Shown here: positions 1-7,559 of the stretch, one piece after another | Position numbering within the stretch: position 1 is the first letter of the stretch | Layout: each line of letters begins with the position of its first letter | NCBI GenBank assembly: GCA_043819345.1 | Contig: JBDREX010000010.1 | Coordinates: forward strand, 62,001 to 126,000 | DNA: 64,000 nucleotides | DNA from: CAYRDK01 sp043819345 | GTDB taxonomy: Bacteria; Omnitrophota; Gorgyraeia; Velamenicoccales; Velamenicoccaceae | Reading direction: 5' to 3' | The notes under the pieces: model-generated | What the model was told of the DNA's origin: nothing | Databases searched by the model: none | The model's input: only the letters and a program-made list of their open reading frames with translations | Translations under genes and position numbers: made by a program

Positions 1-143
1 ATATATTTTGAACGCTTTTTTGAAGGAAGCCTCTTGAGGATGGACAAATTAATTTTAGCTTTATACTGCCCGCTATACTCAAGCTCACAATCCTTAATGC
101 GTAGCAACTTTGCAACAGACTTAATCGGCTTCAGGCTCTTCAT
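1..143 (-). CDS. fhs: formate-tetrahydrofolate ligase, N-terminal fragment (gene runs off the window)
   Basis: Only the first 47 codons are present. The protein starts MKSLKPIKSVAKLL and continues with a segment reading ELEYSGQYKAKINLSILKRL. That matches the N-terminus of formate-tetrahydrofolate ligases, where an IA..LGI helix is followed by E-Y-G-x-Y-K-A-K and a short L-x-x-L helix before the ATP-binding LVTAI.PT segment, which here would lie outside the window. The enzyme makes 10-formyl-THF from formate, ATP and THF in the cytoplasm. The ATG overlaps the yraN stop as ATGA, so the two are probably translationally coupled. The fragment is short, so the family call rests on N-terminal similarity only. 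Confidence 0.7.
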   Translation of the reverse strand, partial: MKSLKPIKSVAKLLRIKDCELEYSGQYKAKINLSILKRLPSKKRSKY

Positions 144-520
144 AATTGGTATTTGATCGAAAGGTCAAAAGCATTTTTTATCAAACGGATCTTTTGAGTC
201 GGATCGGATAACGCGACAGAGACAACATCAAATCTCGCTTTCTTTTCAAAACGATCATTCTGTTGCAGAAAATAAACAGCCATTTTTGAAAGCTGATGTT
301 GTTTTTTAGCATCAATGGAACTAAGATTGTACTCATGCGCCTGGCTGCCTGAACGTGTTCTCACCTCAACAAACACGAGCACATCTTTTTCCTGGGCGAT
401 AATATCAATCTCTCCGCGGACGTTGGCATAATTACGCGCGATAACTTTATAACCATTCTTCTCTAAATAATCAGCGGCTATTGTTTCCCCCAATACCCCA
501 AGATCCTTTTTAATCCTCAC
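140..520 (-). CDS. yraN: YraN/UPF0102 family endonuclease-like protein
   Basis: This 126-residue protein has the normal family length. It opens with LGVLGETIAADYL and carries the core motif GEIDIIA followed by VLVFVEVRTR, the PD-(D/E)xK-type nuclease core of UPF0102 (Asp and Glu in GEID, Glu in FVEVRTR). The start is GTG, with a G-rich stretch about nine bases upstream. The gene overlaps rnhB by 11 bp and runs into the ligase gene by a 4-bp overlap. The rplS-rnhB-yraN order is common in bacteria. No specific substrate is established for the family; a role in DNA processing is usually proposed. Confidence 0.88.
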   Translation of the reverse strand: MRIKKDLGVLGETIAADYLEKNGYKVIARNYANVRGEIDIIAQEKDVLVFVEVRTRSGSQAHEYNLSSIDAKKQHQLSKMAVYFLQQNDRFEKKARFDVVSVALSDPTQKIRLIKNAFDLSIKYQL

Positions 521-1136
521 GAGCTAATCCCCCATGATAAAAAGTCCGGCGATGAATTGGAGAAAAACCACACTGATAAATGCTATCCATATGTGTTTTT
601 GTTCCATAACCCTTATGGGAACTAAAACCATACGCCGGATACACACAATGATAGATATCCATAATACGATCGCGGATAACCTTGGCAACAATAGATGCGC
701 AAGCAATTGAAAGACTTAATCCGTCGCCACCTATAATCGTCTTTGAAGCACAAGGCAGACCTGAACGCAAAGATCCATCCATCAACAAAAAAGTATCTTT
801 TAAAGAGCAATGATCTGATACACAACGCGCAATCAATCTCTCAACAGCCCTATCAAGTGCGCACTTAACAGCATTGGCAATATTAATTTGATCAATCACC
901 CACTCATTGATCACGCCTACTCCATAATCAGCTTTTTCTACAATTTCCAAAAAAGCAGCCTGGCGTTGACGGCTTGAAAGCTTTTTAGAATCATCAATCC
1001 TGGCCTGAAAGTTAAAACTTTTCAGGCGAACAGCGCCTACGACAACCGGCCCAGCCAAAGGACCACGGCCAGCCTCATCTACGCCGATGATAGTAGAATA
1101 ACCACTCTTTCTGGCAGCATCTTCAAACTTAAGCAC
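510..1136 (-). CDS. rnhB: ribonuclease HII
   Basis: RNase HII cleaves the RNA strand of RNA-DNA hybrids and single ribonucleotides in DNA. The 208 residues show the hallmark GVDEAGRGPLAGPVV, giving acidic residues D20 and E21. Then come DDSKKLS, D120 in LLMDGS, D138 in GGDGLSLSIACASIVAK and YGFSSHKGYGT. The D20-E21-D120-D138 spacing matches the family's DEDD set. The start codon is GTG; an in-frame stop lies two codons upstream, so no earlier start is possible. It lies between rplS and yraN, its usual setting. Confidence 0.95.
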   Translation of the reverse strand: MLKFEDAARKSGYSTIIGVDEAGRGPLAGPVVVGAVRLKSFNFQARIDDSKKLSSRQRQAAFLEIVEKADYGVGVINEWVIDQINIANAVKCALDRAVERLIARCVSDHCSLKDTFLLMDGSLRSGLPCASKTIIGGDGLSLSIACASIVAKVIRDRIMDIYHCVYPAYGFSSHKGYGTKTHMDSIYQCGFSPIHRRTFYHGGLARED

Positions 1137-1287
1137 CCTCTAACGAAGCTCCATTTAGTCAGAAAAAAAATACCTCTCTTTAGCGAAATCCTACAACGGA
1201 AAACCTTTTAATTACAACTACTCATTCTATAAAATTTCTCGTTCCGGCCAGCATACATACAAAAAATAATCAGAAAAACTGGAATTA

Positions 1288-1632
1288 CTATTCTTTGATT
1301 TCCTTGATCTTAGCTGCCTTGCCAACTCTGCCGCGCAAATAATAAAGCCTGGCCTGCCTGACCTTGCCTCTTTTAACAACCTTCATAGACTCTATGCTCG
1401 GTGAATGAACAGGAAAAGTCCTCTCAACACCTTCACCAAAAGAGATCTTACGAACCGTAAATGTCGCAGCAGTCCCTTTACCACGCCTTTCAATCACGAT
1501 ACCTTCATAAGGGTGGATTCTAGCTTTATCGCCTTCTTGAATTTTAACACGCAGCTTCAAAGTATCCCCTACCTTAAACTCGGGAATATCTTTTTTTAAA
1601 AACTGTGCTTCAACTAACTTGATCTTGTCCAT
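1288..1632 (-). CDS. rplS: 50S ribosomal protein L19
   Basis: L19 sits at the 30S-50S interface of the ribosome. The 114-residue product has the family pattern AQFLKKDIPEFKVGDTL, IHPYEGIVIERRGKG, TFTVRKISFGEGVERTFP and a C-terminal YYLRGRVGKAA. I chose the ATG at 1632 because a purine-rich AGGAGAGAGAGGAA stretch precedes it and the protein then has the usual L19 length. An in-frame ATG 17 codons upstream would add an unrelated peptide encoded inside a 60-bp repeat. The gene follows trmD, as in many genomes, but the gap is unusually long and repeat-filled. Confidence 0.96.
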   Translation of the reverse strand: MDKIKLVEAQFLKKDIPEFKVGDTLKLRVKIQEGDKARIHPYEGIVIERRGKGTAATFTVRKISFGEGVERTFPVHSPSIESMKVVKRGKVRQARLYYLRGRVGKAAKIKEIKE

Positions 1633-1649
1633 TTCCTCTCTCTCCTTTA

Positions 1650-1709
1650 AATGAGGCCTTAACTTATGGAACAAAGTGAACATAAGTTAATAGGCCGAAT
1701 TTACTCCGC
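1650..1709. repeat. 60-bp perfect direct repeat, copy 1
   Basis: This is identical over 60 bp to the segment at 1774-1833. Each copy contains the inverted repeat AACTTATG / CATAAGTT around a 12-base loop. The arms extend to GGCC on both sides with a 2-base bulge. On the transcribed minus strand this copy lies directly before the rplS Shine-Dalgarno sequence, so it is part of the rplS leader. Its ATG is in frame with rplS and open, which explains an over-long rplS reading frame. Confidence 0.9.
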
Positions 1710-1710
1710 A

Positions 1711-1752
1711 GCATACTGAGGAAGATTCTTTGAATCTTCCCAGTGGTTATGC
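1711..1752 (-). other. strong hairpin in the rplS leader
   Basis: GGAAGATTC and GAATCTTCC pair perfectly across a 3-base loop. The stem extends by ACTG/CAGT with one bulged A, then by GCAT/ATGC with four unpaired bases on one side. It sits exactly between the two copies of the 60-bp direct repeat. No T-run follows on the minus strand, so it does not look like a factor-independent terminator. It could be an RNA structure in the rplS leader or the core of a small mobile element. Confidence 0.75.
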
Positions 1753-1773
1753 CAGGAGTCACGTTTATTCCTC

Positions 1774-1833
1774 AATGAGGCCTTAACTTATGGAACAAAG
1801 TGAACATAAGTTAATAGGCCGAATTTACTCCGC
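1774..1833. repeat. 60-bp perfect direct repeat, copy 2
   Basis: This is the second, identical copy of the segment at 1650-1709, starting 124 bp further on. On the minus strand it encodes the same short reading frame starting MFTLFHKLRPH. Here the frame stops right after the repeat, whereas copy 1 reads through into rplS. Confidence 0.9.
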
Positions 1834-1900
1834 GCTTTTACCCATCAACCCGTTTTTGCTTTTTATTTTGCTTTTGTTTCTGTATTTTCTGTTTCTGTTT

Positions 1901-1942
1901 TCTGTCCTCTGTTGTCTGTCCTCTGTCCTCTGTCGTCTGGTA
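1901..1942. repeat. tandem heptamer repeat (TCTGTCC family)
   Basis: Five consecutive 7-bp units read TCTGTCC, TCTGTTG, TCTGTCC, TCTGTCC and TCTGTCG, followed by a degenerate sixth. The sequence just before it (1875-1900) is a looser run of TTTCTGT words. I see no complementary arm nearby. Together with the octamer array that follows it fills most of the trmD-rplS gap. Confidence 0.85.
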
Positions 1943-1961
1943 ACTGGTGTTTTTTGTTTTT

Positions 1962-2049
1962 ACCCGTCAACCCGCAAACCCATCAACCCGAAAACCCGTC
2001 AACCCGTCAACCCGAAAACCCGTCAACCCGCAAACCCGTCAACTCGCAA
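1962..2049. repeat. tandem octamer array, 11 units (ACCCGNMA family)
   Basis: Eleven 8-bp units follow without interruption, for example ACCCGTCA, ACCCGCAA, ACCCATCA and ACCCGAAA; the last is ACTCGCAA. The ACCCG core is kept in nine of the eleven units, and positions 6-7 vary. Unlike the other elements of this word family in the window it is one-sided, with no complementary arm. It begins 13 bases beyond the trmD stop. The 1633-2062 gap holds only these repeats and the hairpin; I see no gene in it. Confidence 0.92.
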
Positions 2050-2062
2050 ACACGTTTTGCTT

Positions 2063-2755
2063 TTACTTTGACACTAATAAATCCGGCCTGATGTTAGCCG
2101 TAAGCTGCTTAGCTTGTTTTTTTCTCCAGGCCTCAATCCGAGCGTGATCTCCCGACAAAAGAATATCAGGAACTTTTTTGCCACGAAATACGGCAGGCCT
2201 CGTATATTGTGGATATTCAAGCAATCCACCTTCAAAACTTTCGGATTGCGCAGAAACCTCATTGCCTAAAACGCCCGGCAAAAGCCTGACCGTCGCGTCA
2301 ACCAAAACCATTGCCGCAAGTTCCCCACCCGTCAAAATATAATCGCCAATGGAAATTTCTTCGTCAACCAAATACTGAGCAACTCTTTCATCAACGCCTT
2401 CATAATGCCCGCAAATCAAAACCAGATGCTTTTTCTTAGAAAACTTTTTAAAGTTGTCCTGGCGAACCTTTGTTCCTTTGGCCGAAAGCAGAATAATAGA
2501 CCTTTTTGACTTAGGAATTTTAGCCTTTTTTAAAACTGCCTCAACACAGGAAAAAATCGGCTCAGGCGTCATCACCATGCCACAACCTCCGCCAAAAGGG
2601 CGATCATCCACCTTTCTGTGTTTATCCTTAGTATAATCACGGATGTCGTGAATGTAAATTTTAACTTTCTTAAACTCCTGAGCCCGCTTGAGGATAGAAG
2701 CACTCAAGACGGGTTCAAACATAGATGGGAAGATTGTCAAAATATCTATACGCAT
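2063..2755 (-). CDS. trmD: tRNA (guanine-N1)-methyltransferase
   Basis: TrmD methylates G37 of tRNAs from S-adenosylmethionine and so prevents frameshifting. The 230 residues begin MRIDILTIFPSMFEPVL and contain VDDRPFGGGCGMVM, LICGHYEGVDERV and SIGDYILTGGELAAM, which form the SAM-binding trefoil knot. The C-terminal EYPQYTRPAVFRGKKVPDIL also matches. Length and motifs are normal. It overlaps tgt by 10 bp and is followed by rplS after a long repeat-filled gap. The usual upstream partners rimM and rpsP are absent; tgt takes their place. Confidence 0.96.
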   Translation of the reverse strand: MRIDILTIFPSMFEPVLSASILKRAQEFKKVKIYIHDIRDYTKDKHRKVDDRPFGGGCGMVMTPEPIFSCVEAVLKKAKIPKSKRSIILLSAKGTKVRQDNFKKFSKKKHLVLICGHYEGVDERVAQYLVDEEISIGDYILTGGELAAMVLVDATVRLLPGVLGNEVSAQSESFEGGLLEYPQYTRPAVFRGKKVPDILLSGDHARIEAWRKKQAKQLTANIRPDLLVSK

Positions 2756-3855
2756 TGGGCTAAAAAATCTTTTTTAAATTGGCCAAAACGATTTTCCTTA
2801 ATTGCTTCCCTGGCCTGTTTCATCAAATGAAGAAAGAAATAAATATTATGATAAGAAACCAATCTTAACCCTAAAATTTCACCAGCATTAAAAAGATGGC
2901 GCAAATAAGCTCTTGTAAAATTCTGACAACAATAACAACTACAAGCTTCGTCCAAAGGCCTCTGATCAGATGCAAAAGCGCCGTTCCTGACCGTCATTTT
3001 CCCTCGGCTTGTAAACGCAGTTCCATTGCGCCCATAACGAGTTGGCACAACACAATCAAACATATCCACACCCATAGAAACCGCTTCTAAGATATCTTCC
3101 GGAAGGCCAACACCCATCAAATAACGGGGGGAATCGCTTGGTAGATCATCCACAACAGAATTCAGGGTATTATACATTAAATCCTGGGGTTCGCCAACAC
3201 TTAATCCTCCAATGGCATACCCGCCAAAACCGATATCCACAAGCTCATGAATTGACCTTTTTCGCAAATCTTCATAAGTTGAACCTTGGGCGATACCAAA
3301 TAAAACACCTTTTTTATTTTTTTCCCATTCTTTCTTTGAGCGTAATGCCCAAAGAGTTGTACGAACAAGAGCGTTTTGTGCCTCTTGACGAGAAACAGGA
3401 TAATGCACACACTCATCTAAGGGCATCATGATGTCAGAGCCTAAAACACGCTGTATCTGGACAACATCCTCAGGCCTTAAAAAATGCCTCGAACCATCCA
3501 AATGGGACTGAAAATCCAATCCCTCATCTTTGATTTTTCTTAACAAAGCGAGGCTGAATATCTGATAACCGCCACTATCCGTCAGAATAGGCTTATTCCA
3601 GTTCATAAACTTATGCAAACCGCCACATTGTGAAATAATATCCAGCCCAGGCCTTAAATAAAGATGATAAGCGTTGCTCAAAATAATCTGTGCCCCCGCC
3701 TCGTCCAATTCTTTCGGTGAAACAGACTTTACACTAGCCTGAGTCCCCACCGGCATAAAAATAGGCGTTTCGATAATACCTCGCTCAAGCGTTAATTGAC
3801 CCAGGCGTGCGCGCGTTGACACATCTTTATTAATCAACTTAAAATCCAATTTCAT
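2746..3855 (-). CDS. tgt: queuine tRNA-ribosyltransferase
   Basis: Tgt exchanges guanine 34 of GUN-anticodon tRNAs for preQ1. The 369-residue protein has TDSGGYQIFSL (D93, general acid/base) and FDCVVPTRYGRNG (D267, nucleophile). Its zinc site is complete: C305, C307, C310 and H336, the canonical CxC-x2-C-x25-H spacing. It overlaps stt3 by 4 bp (ATGA) and trmD by 10 bp, so the three are probably co-transcribed. With queA and queH nearby the window covers all tRNA-level queuosine steps. Confidence 0.97.
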   Translation of the reverse strand: MKLDFKLINKDVSTRARLGQLTLERGIIETPIFMPVGTQASVKSVSPKELDEAGAQIILSNAYHLYLRPGLDIISQCGGLHKFMNWNKPILTDSGGYQIFSLALLRKIKDEGLDFQSHLDGSRHFLRPEDVVQIQRVLGSDIMMPLDECVHYPVSRQEAQNALVRTTLWALRSKKEWEKNKKGVLFGIAQGSTYEDLRKRSIHELVDIGFGGYAIGGLSVGEPQDLMYNTLNSVVDDLPSDSPRYLMGVGLPEDILEAVSMGVDMFDCVVPTRYGRNGTAFTSRGKMTVRNGAFASDQRPLDEACSCYCCQNFTRAYLRHLFNAGEILGLRLVSYHNIYFFLHLMKQAREAIKENRFGQFKKDFLAQCV

Positions 3856-6461
3856 TTCTTACCTCTAATTTTTTCTTTTTGTATTTCATCCTGCGGCCAT
3901 TCTATTTTATAACAATAGATCGCGTTACCATCTTTATCTTCGGCTTCGGCAAAAAGCTTAAAATGCTTCAGGCCCCTGCCTTTAAAAAAATACAACCTCG
4001 TCAACATGCTTCGAATAAAGGAAGGGTCCATTAACATACTCTCATCGGATTCCCCTTTGGACACCAAAAGCGCGCCAAAGGCCTTGTCTGAACCATCCTG
4101 TGATGCTTCCATCAACTTATCATCTTGCATATAAAAAAGACTTTTGGGCGTGCCTGCTTTCTCCTGAAACTCGCTAGAAACATAGCAATGATGATTACCT
4201 AAATCCACAGACAGGCCATTTTCAAAAAAGAGCAGATTGCCATCTTTCTTTTTTAATTTACTCAACGGCGATGTATGCTGCAACACTTTTGAAAACCATC
4301 CCATCGTCTCGTCTTCACCCAACAGAGAGATCTCTAAATCAATCTCCTGCGCTTGTGCAGGAGACAAACCATATTGCGTTATCGCATAAGACAGAAAATC
4401 CTCTTTTGGCAATTCCTGAGACTTAAACCACATATCAACCTTCTGAAAATCCCAATTTCCTATATACGTTATAGCACCTACTTTAGCCACCATGTCATGA
4501 GAAACAATAAAATAAACCGGCGGTAACTTTTGAGGGAATAACAACGAAGCCACTTCTTGTGCAACTTGAGCCGACAAACCCTCCTTCAATAAATAATCAC
4601 TCGCATTTTTAGCATCTTTTTTCACACAGGCCTCTTGGATATAAGCGACAGCCTTAACCAAGTCGATGCCCTCCTGTTTTTCCAGGAAATCAACCGCCTT
4701 ATTATCATTCGCATTAATCATCCTCAAAATACCAACCGCTCTGTCTTCACTATCTGACAAAAGCACTTGCGCCATCCAATAAGCATAAGGCGTATTCTGG
4801 GTCATCCCATCAAAAAGAACCCTCCTGACAGCTAATGCCTTAAACCAATGGCCATAATCCCACCAGGAGTTAATAATCGCGTTGTCTGGTGTTTCATTTT
4901 TAATTTTTGATAAAACACCATACCACTCATCTGTCATTTGAGGCAATAAAGGCACAAGCCTGGTGTTGATATCTGCTATATTAAAAAACAGATGACCGCT
5001 AAAAACAGCAACAACAGAAAAGCGTAATAATAAAGCAATCCATCGTCGGGAAATTTTTTTCACTTTTTCTTCAACCAGTTTATAGATAACAGTAAAACTG
5101 AGACCAAACGCCAAACCAAGCGGAACAACCAGAAGAAGCGCGAAACGGAAAGCCTGTAACGTCGCACAAAAAATAGCAATAATCCAAAAAATAATAGTTA
5201 AAATACCCATCCCATATTGTTCATCCCGGCCGGCTTTCTTAAACAGAAATAAATAGATCAACCCAATCAGAGCTGTAAAAAAAATAGAAGCCCCTCCTAA
5301 AATCGTCATCAACTCAAAAGAATTCACGCCTTTCAATTCTGCGACAGTACGGTACACATTTGGCCACATTGCCACAGCTGTGACTTTTAAAATATTCCAA
5401 AGATGTAACGGTTCTAAAATAAAATCTTTCCAGACACCAAAGCCATTTAGCCAGATAACGAAAAGACTGGATACAAAAAAGAAGAAAGAGATAAGAAATA
5501 AATGATCTCTTGTGCCCTCTGCCCTATGGACTGGACAACTCGACTGATCCTCATCTGCCGATGCCAGCTTCAAATTCAGAATATAAATCAGATAAGAAAA
5601 AAGCATAATATCAAAAATAAACCACCAGCCCTTCCATGTCGAGGCATAACAGGCTAGAAATAAACCACTCAAGCTAGAAAAAAATATGCGCGCAAGGATA
5701 TTTCTATTTTTAAAACAAAAAAGGAACGTTCCGAAAACCAACAAAGGAAACAACACATTATATATGTCTGTGTCAAACCATTCTCCGATGCTGCGTTCCA
5801 GAAAGAAGGGCGATAAATTAATAGCAGCGCAGGCAAAAAAAGCTCCAAGCTCATCCGCTCCAAGCCGCCGGGCAACAAAAAAGCTAAACACGCCGATAAT
5901 AACCGACAAAAAAACAGGGACATAAAATAATACGCTCGTTAAAGGCACATTTGGCTGAAAAAAAGAAGCTGCCTTATAGAATATAAAACCAAGCCAGATA
6001 TGCATATTTTTATTGGTCACACCATCTATGGGCGCACCAATCAAATCGTCATATTCAATGCCATCAACAACCCTATCGCCTATGTGGCCTTTCGTAATAA
6101 GATTTTCAAGCAACCTCAGCCAATAATAAGAATCAATGCCGTTAAGATAAACATAGCCTTGCTCATCCTGAAAACGTTCCTTTAATTCGCTAGCGCGATG
6201 ATTAACTTTCATATCCAGTTCAGGATTATTTCCGCTAAAATTCTCTTTTATCACTCGCTGAGCCAACTTATTACGCGCTAAAACAGACATATCTTGGTAC
6301 TTGTCTTCAACCATCTTTTCAATAGCCTTAGATTCTTCTTCAAAAATCTCCTGCTGCGCGACAAGCCCTAAAACAGGAAGAGAAACAGCATAAAACCGAA
6401 AATATATGCCCGCTGCCACACAAGCCAAAACCAAAACCATAGAAAAGAATTTTTTATTCAT
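3852..6461 (-). CDS. STT3/AglB/PglB-family oligosaccharyltransferase
   Basis: This large membrane protein (869 residues) has an N-terminal membrane helix (about 7-28) and roughly a dozen further hydrophobic segments to about residue 490, then a soluble C-terminal domain. The family signature WWDYG is exact at 533-537. The two acidic loop motifs of STT3 enzymes are visible: D110 in GIDSYYWLR, and D230/D232 in GEWFDTDIYN. Enzymes with this set transfer a lipid-linked glycan to Asn in N-x-S/T sequons outside the cytoplasmic membrane. A good AAGGAGAT site precedes the ATG. No glycan-assembly or flippase genes adjoin it; it lies in a tRNA-modification run between queA and tgt. The native glycan and targets cannot be read from this sequence. 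Confidence 0.88.
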   Translation of the reverse strand: MNKKFFSMVLVLACVAAGIYFRFYAVSLPVLGLVAQQEIFEEESKAIEKMVEDKYQDMSVLARNKLAQRVIKENFSGNNPELDMKVNHRASELKERFQDEQGYVYLNGIDSYYWLRLLENLITKGHIGDRVVDGIEYDDLIGAPIDGVTNKNMHIWLGFIFYKAASFFQPNVPLTSVLFYVPVFLSVIIGVFSFFVARRLGADELGAFFACAAINLSPFFLERSIGEWFDTDIYNVLFPLLVFGTFLFCFKNRNILARIFFSSLSGLFLACYASTWKGWWFIFDIMLFSYLIYILNLKLASADEDQSSCPVHRAEGTRDHLFLISFFFFVSSLFVIWLNGFGVWKDFILEPLHLWNILKVTAVAMWPNVYRTVAELKGVNSFELMTILGGASIFFTALIGLIYLFLFKKAGRDEQYGMGILTIIFWIIAIFCATLQAFRFALLLVVPLGLAFGLSFTVIYKLVEEKVKKISRRWIALLLRFSVVAVFSGHLFFNIADINTRLVPLLPQMTDEWYGVLSKIKNETPDNAIINSWWDYGHWFKALAVRRVLFDGMTQNTPYAYWMAQVLLSDSEDRAVGILRMINANDNKAVDFLEKQEGIDLVKAVAYIQEACVKKDAKNASDYLLKEGLSAQVAQEVASLLFPQKLPPVYFIVSHDMVAKVGAITYIGNWDFQKVDMWFKSQELPKEDFLSYAITQYGLSPAQAQEIDLEISLLGEDETMGWFSKVLQHTSPLSKLKKKDGNLLFFENGLSVDLGNHHCYVSSEFQEKAGTPKSLFYMQDDKLMEASQDGSDKAFGALLVSKGESDESMLMDPSFIRSMLTRLYFFKGRGLKHFKLFAEAEDKDGNAIYCYKIEWPQDEIQKEKIRGKK

Positions 6462-6503
6462 GCTTTTTTATCTCCTTGCTAGAACCATGCACCAAAAACA
6501 CTT

Positions 6504-7529
6504 TTACAGTATCACCATCGCATCACCATAGCTAAAAAAACGGTATTGCTGCTGAACAGCTTCATGATAAGCGTTCAGTATAAAATCGCGCCCGGCAAAT
6601 GCCGACACCAACATCAACAGAGTTGTAGCCGGCAAATGAAAGTTGGTTATCAGCGCATCGGTCACTTTAAAAGAAAAAGGCGGATAAATAAACAAACGGC
6701 TATTCTTTTTTATAGCACCAGCACGGCCATCCTGAAACAACAGCGAAGCGCTGTCCTCCAATGCCTTACAAACAGTCGTACCCACCGCAAAAACCCTGCC
6801 ACCTTGTTTTTTTGCCTGACGAATCAAACGAACAGTCGCAGCTGGAATTTCAAAATACTCTTGATGCATCTTGTGTTGCGTAATGTCATCTACGCGCACA
6901 GGAGAAAAGGTAGCATAATTAACATGCAATGTCAAAAACCCTATGTGGACCTTCTTCGTTTTCAACTTTGCCAACGATGATTTCGTAAAATGCAACCCTG
7001 CCGTTGGAGCAGCAACAGCCCCTTCTTTTTTAGCAAATACCGTCTGATAACGCTTGCGATCAGAACTCATAAATTCCCGTTTTATATAAGGAGGTAAAGG
7101 CAAAACACCGAAACGATCCAAAATCCGTTTAGCCTGACCCGCCTTAAATTCAACAATTTTCTCTATCGGGTCTATGAGCCTGCAGGAATAGCCCCCCTTA
7201 AAAAGTATCTCTTCGCCCGTCTTTAAACGCCCTAACGGTTTAATAAGCGCCCGATAACGATCTTTTTTCAAAGCATCCAAAAGTAAAAGTTCGACCTTTC
7301 CTCCTGTATGCCTCCTCCCAAATAATCTGGCTGGAACAACTTTTGTATTATTAAAAACAAGCAGGTCATTTTCCTTTAAGATCGGCATCAGATCGGAAAA
7401 TTTGCCGTGCTTCAAGCTCTGGTTGCGGCGGTCCAACATCAAAAGACGACAAGCATCCCTTTTTTTTGCCGGAAACTGCGCAATAGCGCTTTCAGGCAAA
7501 TAATAATCAAAATCCGATAGTTTTAACAT
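6504..7529 (-). CDS. queA: S-adenosylmethionine:tRNA ribosyltransferase-isomerase
   Basis: QueA moves the ribosyl part of SAM onto preQ1-modified tRNA to form epoxyqueuosine. The 341-residue product starts MLKLSDFDYYLPESAIAQFP and carries NNTKVVPARLFGRR, EGAVAAPTAGLHFT and TNFHLPATTLLMLVSAFAG, all QueA hallmarks. A longer frame from a TTG codon adds nine residues but lacks the family start, so I took the ATG. It follows spoIID by 30 bp and is 42 bp upstream of the STT3 gene. Confidence 0.96.
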   Translation of the reverse strand: MLKLSDFDYYLPESAIAQFPAKKRDACRLLMLDRRNQSLKHGKFSDLMPILKENDLLVFNNTKVVPARLFGRRHTGGKVELLLLDALKKDRYRALIKPLGRLKTGEEILFKGGYSCRLIDPIEKIVEFKAGQAKRILDRFGVLPLPPYIKREFMSSDRKRYQTVFAKKEGAVAAPTAGLHFTKSSLAKLKTKKVHIGFLTLHVNYATFSPVRVDDITQHKMHQEYFEIPAATVRLIRQAKKQGGRVFAVGTTVCKALEDSASLLFQDGRAGAIKKNSRLFIYPPFSFKVTDALITNFHLPATTLLMLVSAFAGRDFILNAYHEAVQQQYRFFSYGDAMVIL

Positions 7530-7559
7530 AATATAAATCCGATTAATGCAAACCAAAAA

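Noticed and set aside
1633..1683. N-terminal extension of L19 by 17 residues
   Set aside because: The extra codons come from the 60-bp repeat; a better Shine-Dalgarno site and the family length support the ATG at 1632.
1962..2049. CRISPR-like array
   Set aside because: The units are 8 bp with no spacers and no cas genes are nearby; a CRISPR needs repeats of about 23 bases or more separated by unique spacers.
1790..2147. Plus-strand open frames rich in Pro, Thr, Asn and Lys repeats
   Set aside because: They are translations of the 8-bp ACCCGNMA array in two frames, have no ribosome binding site and run into antisense trmD sequence.
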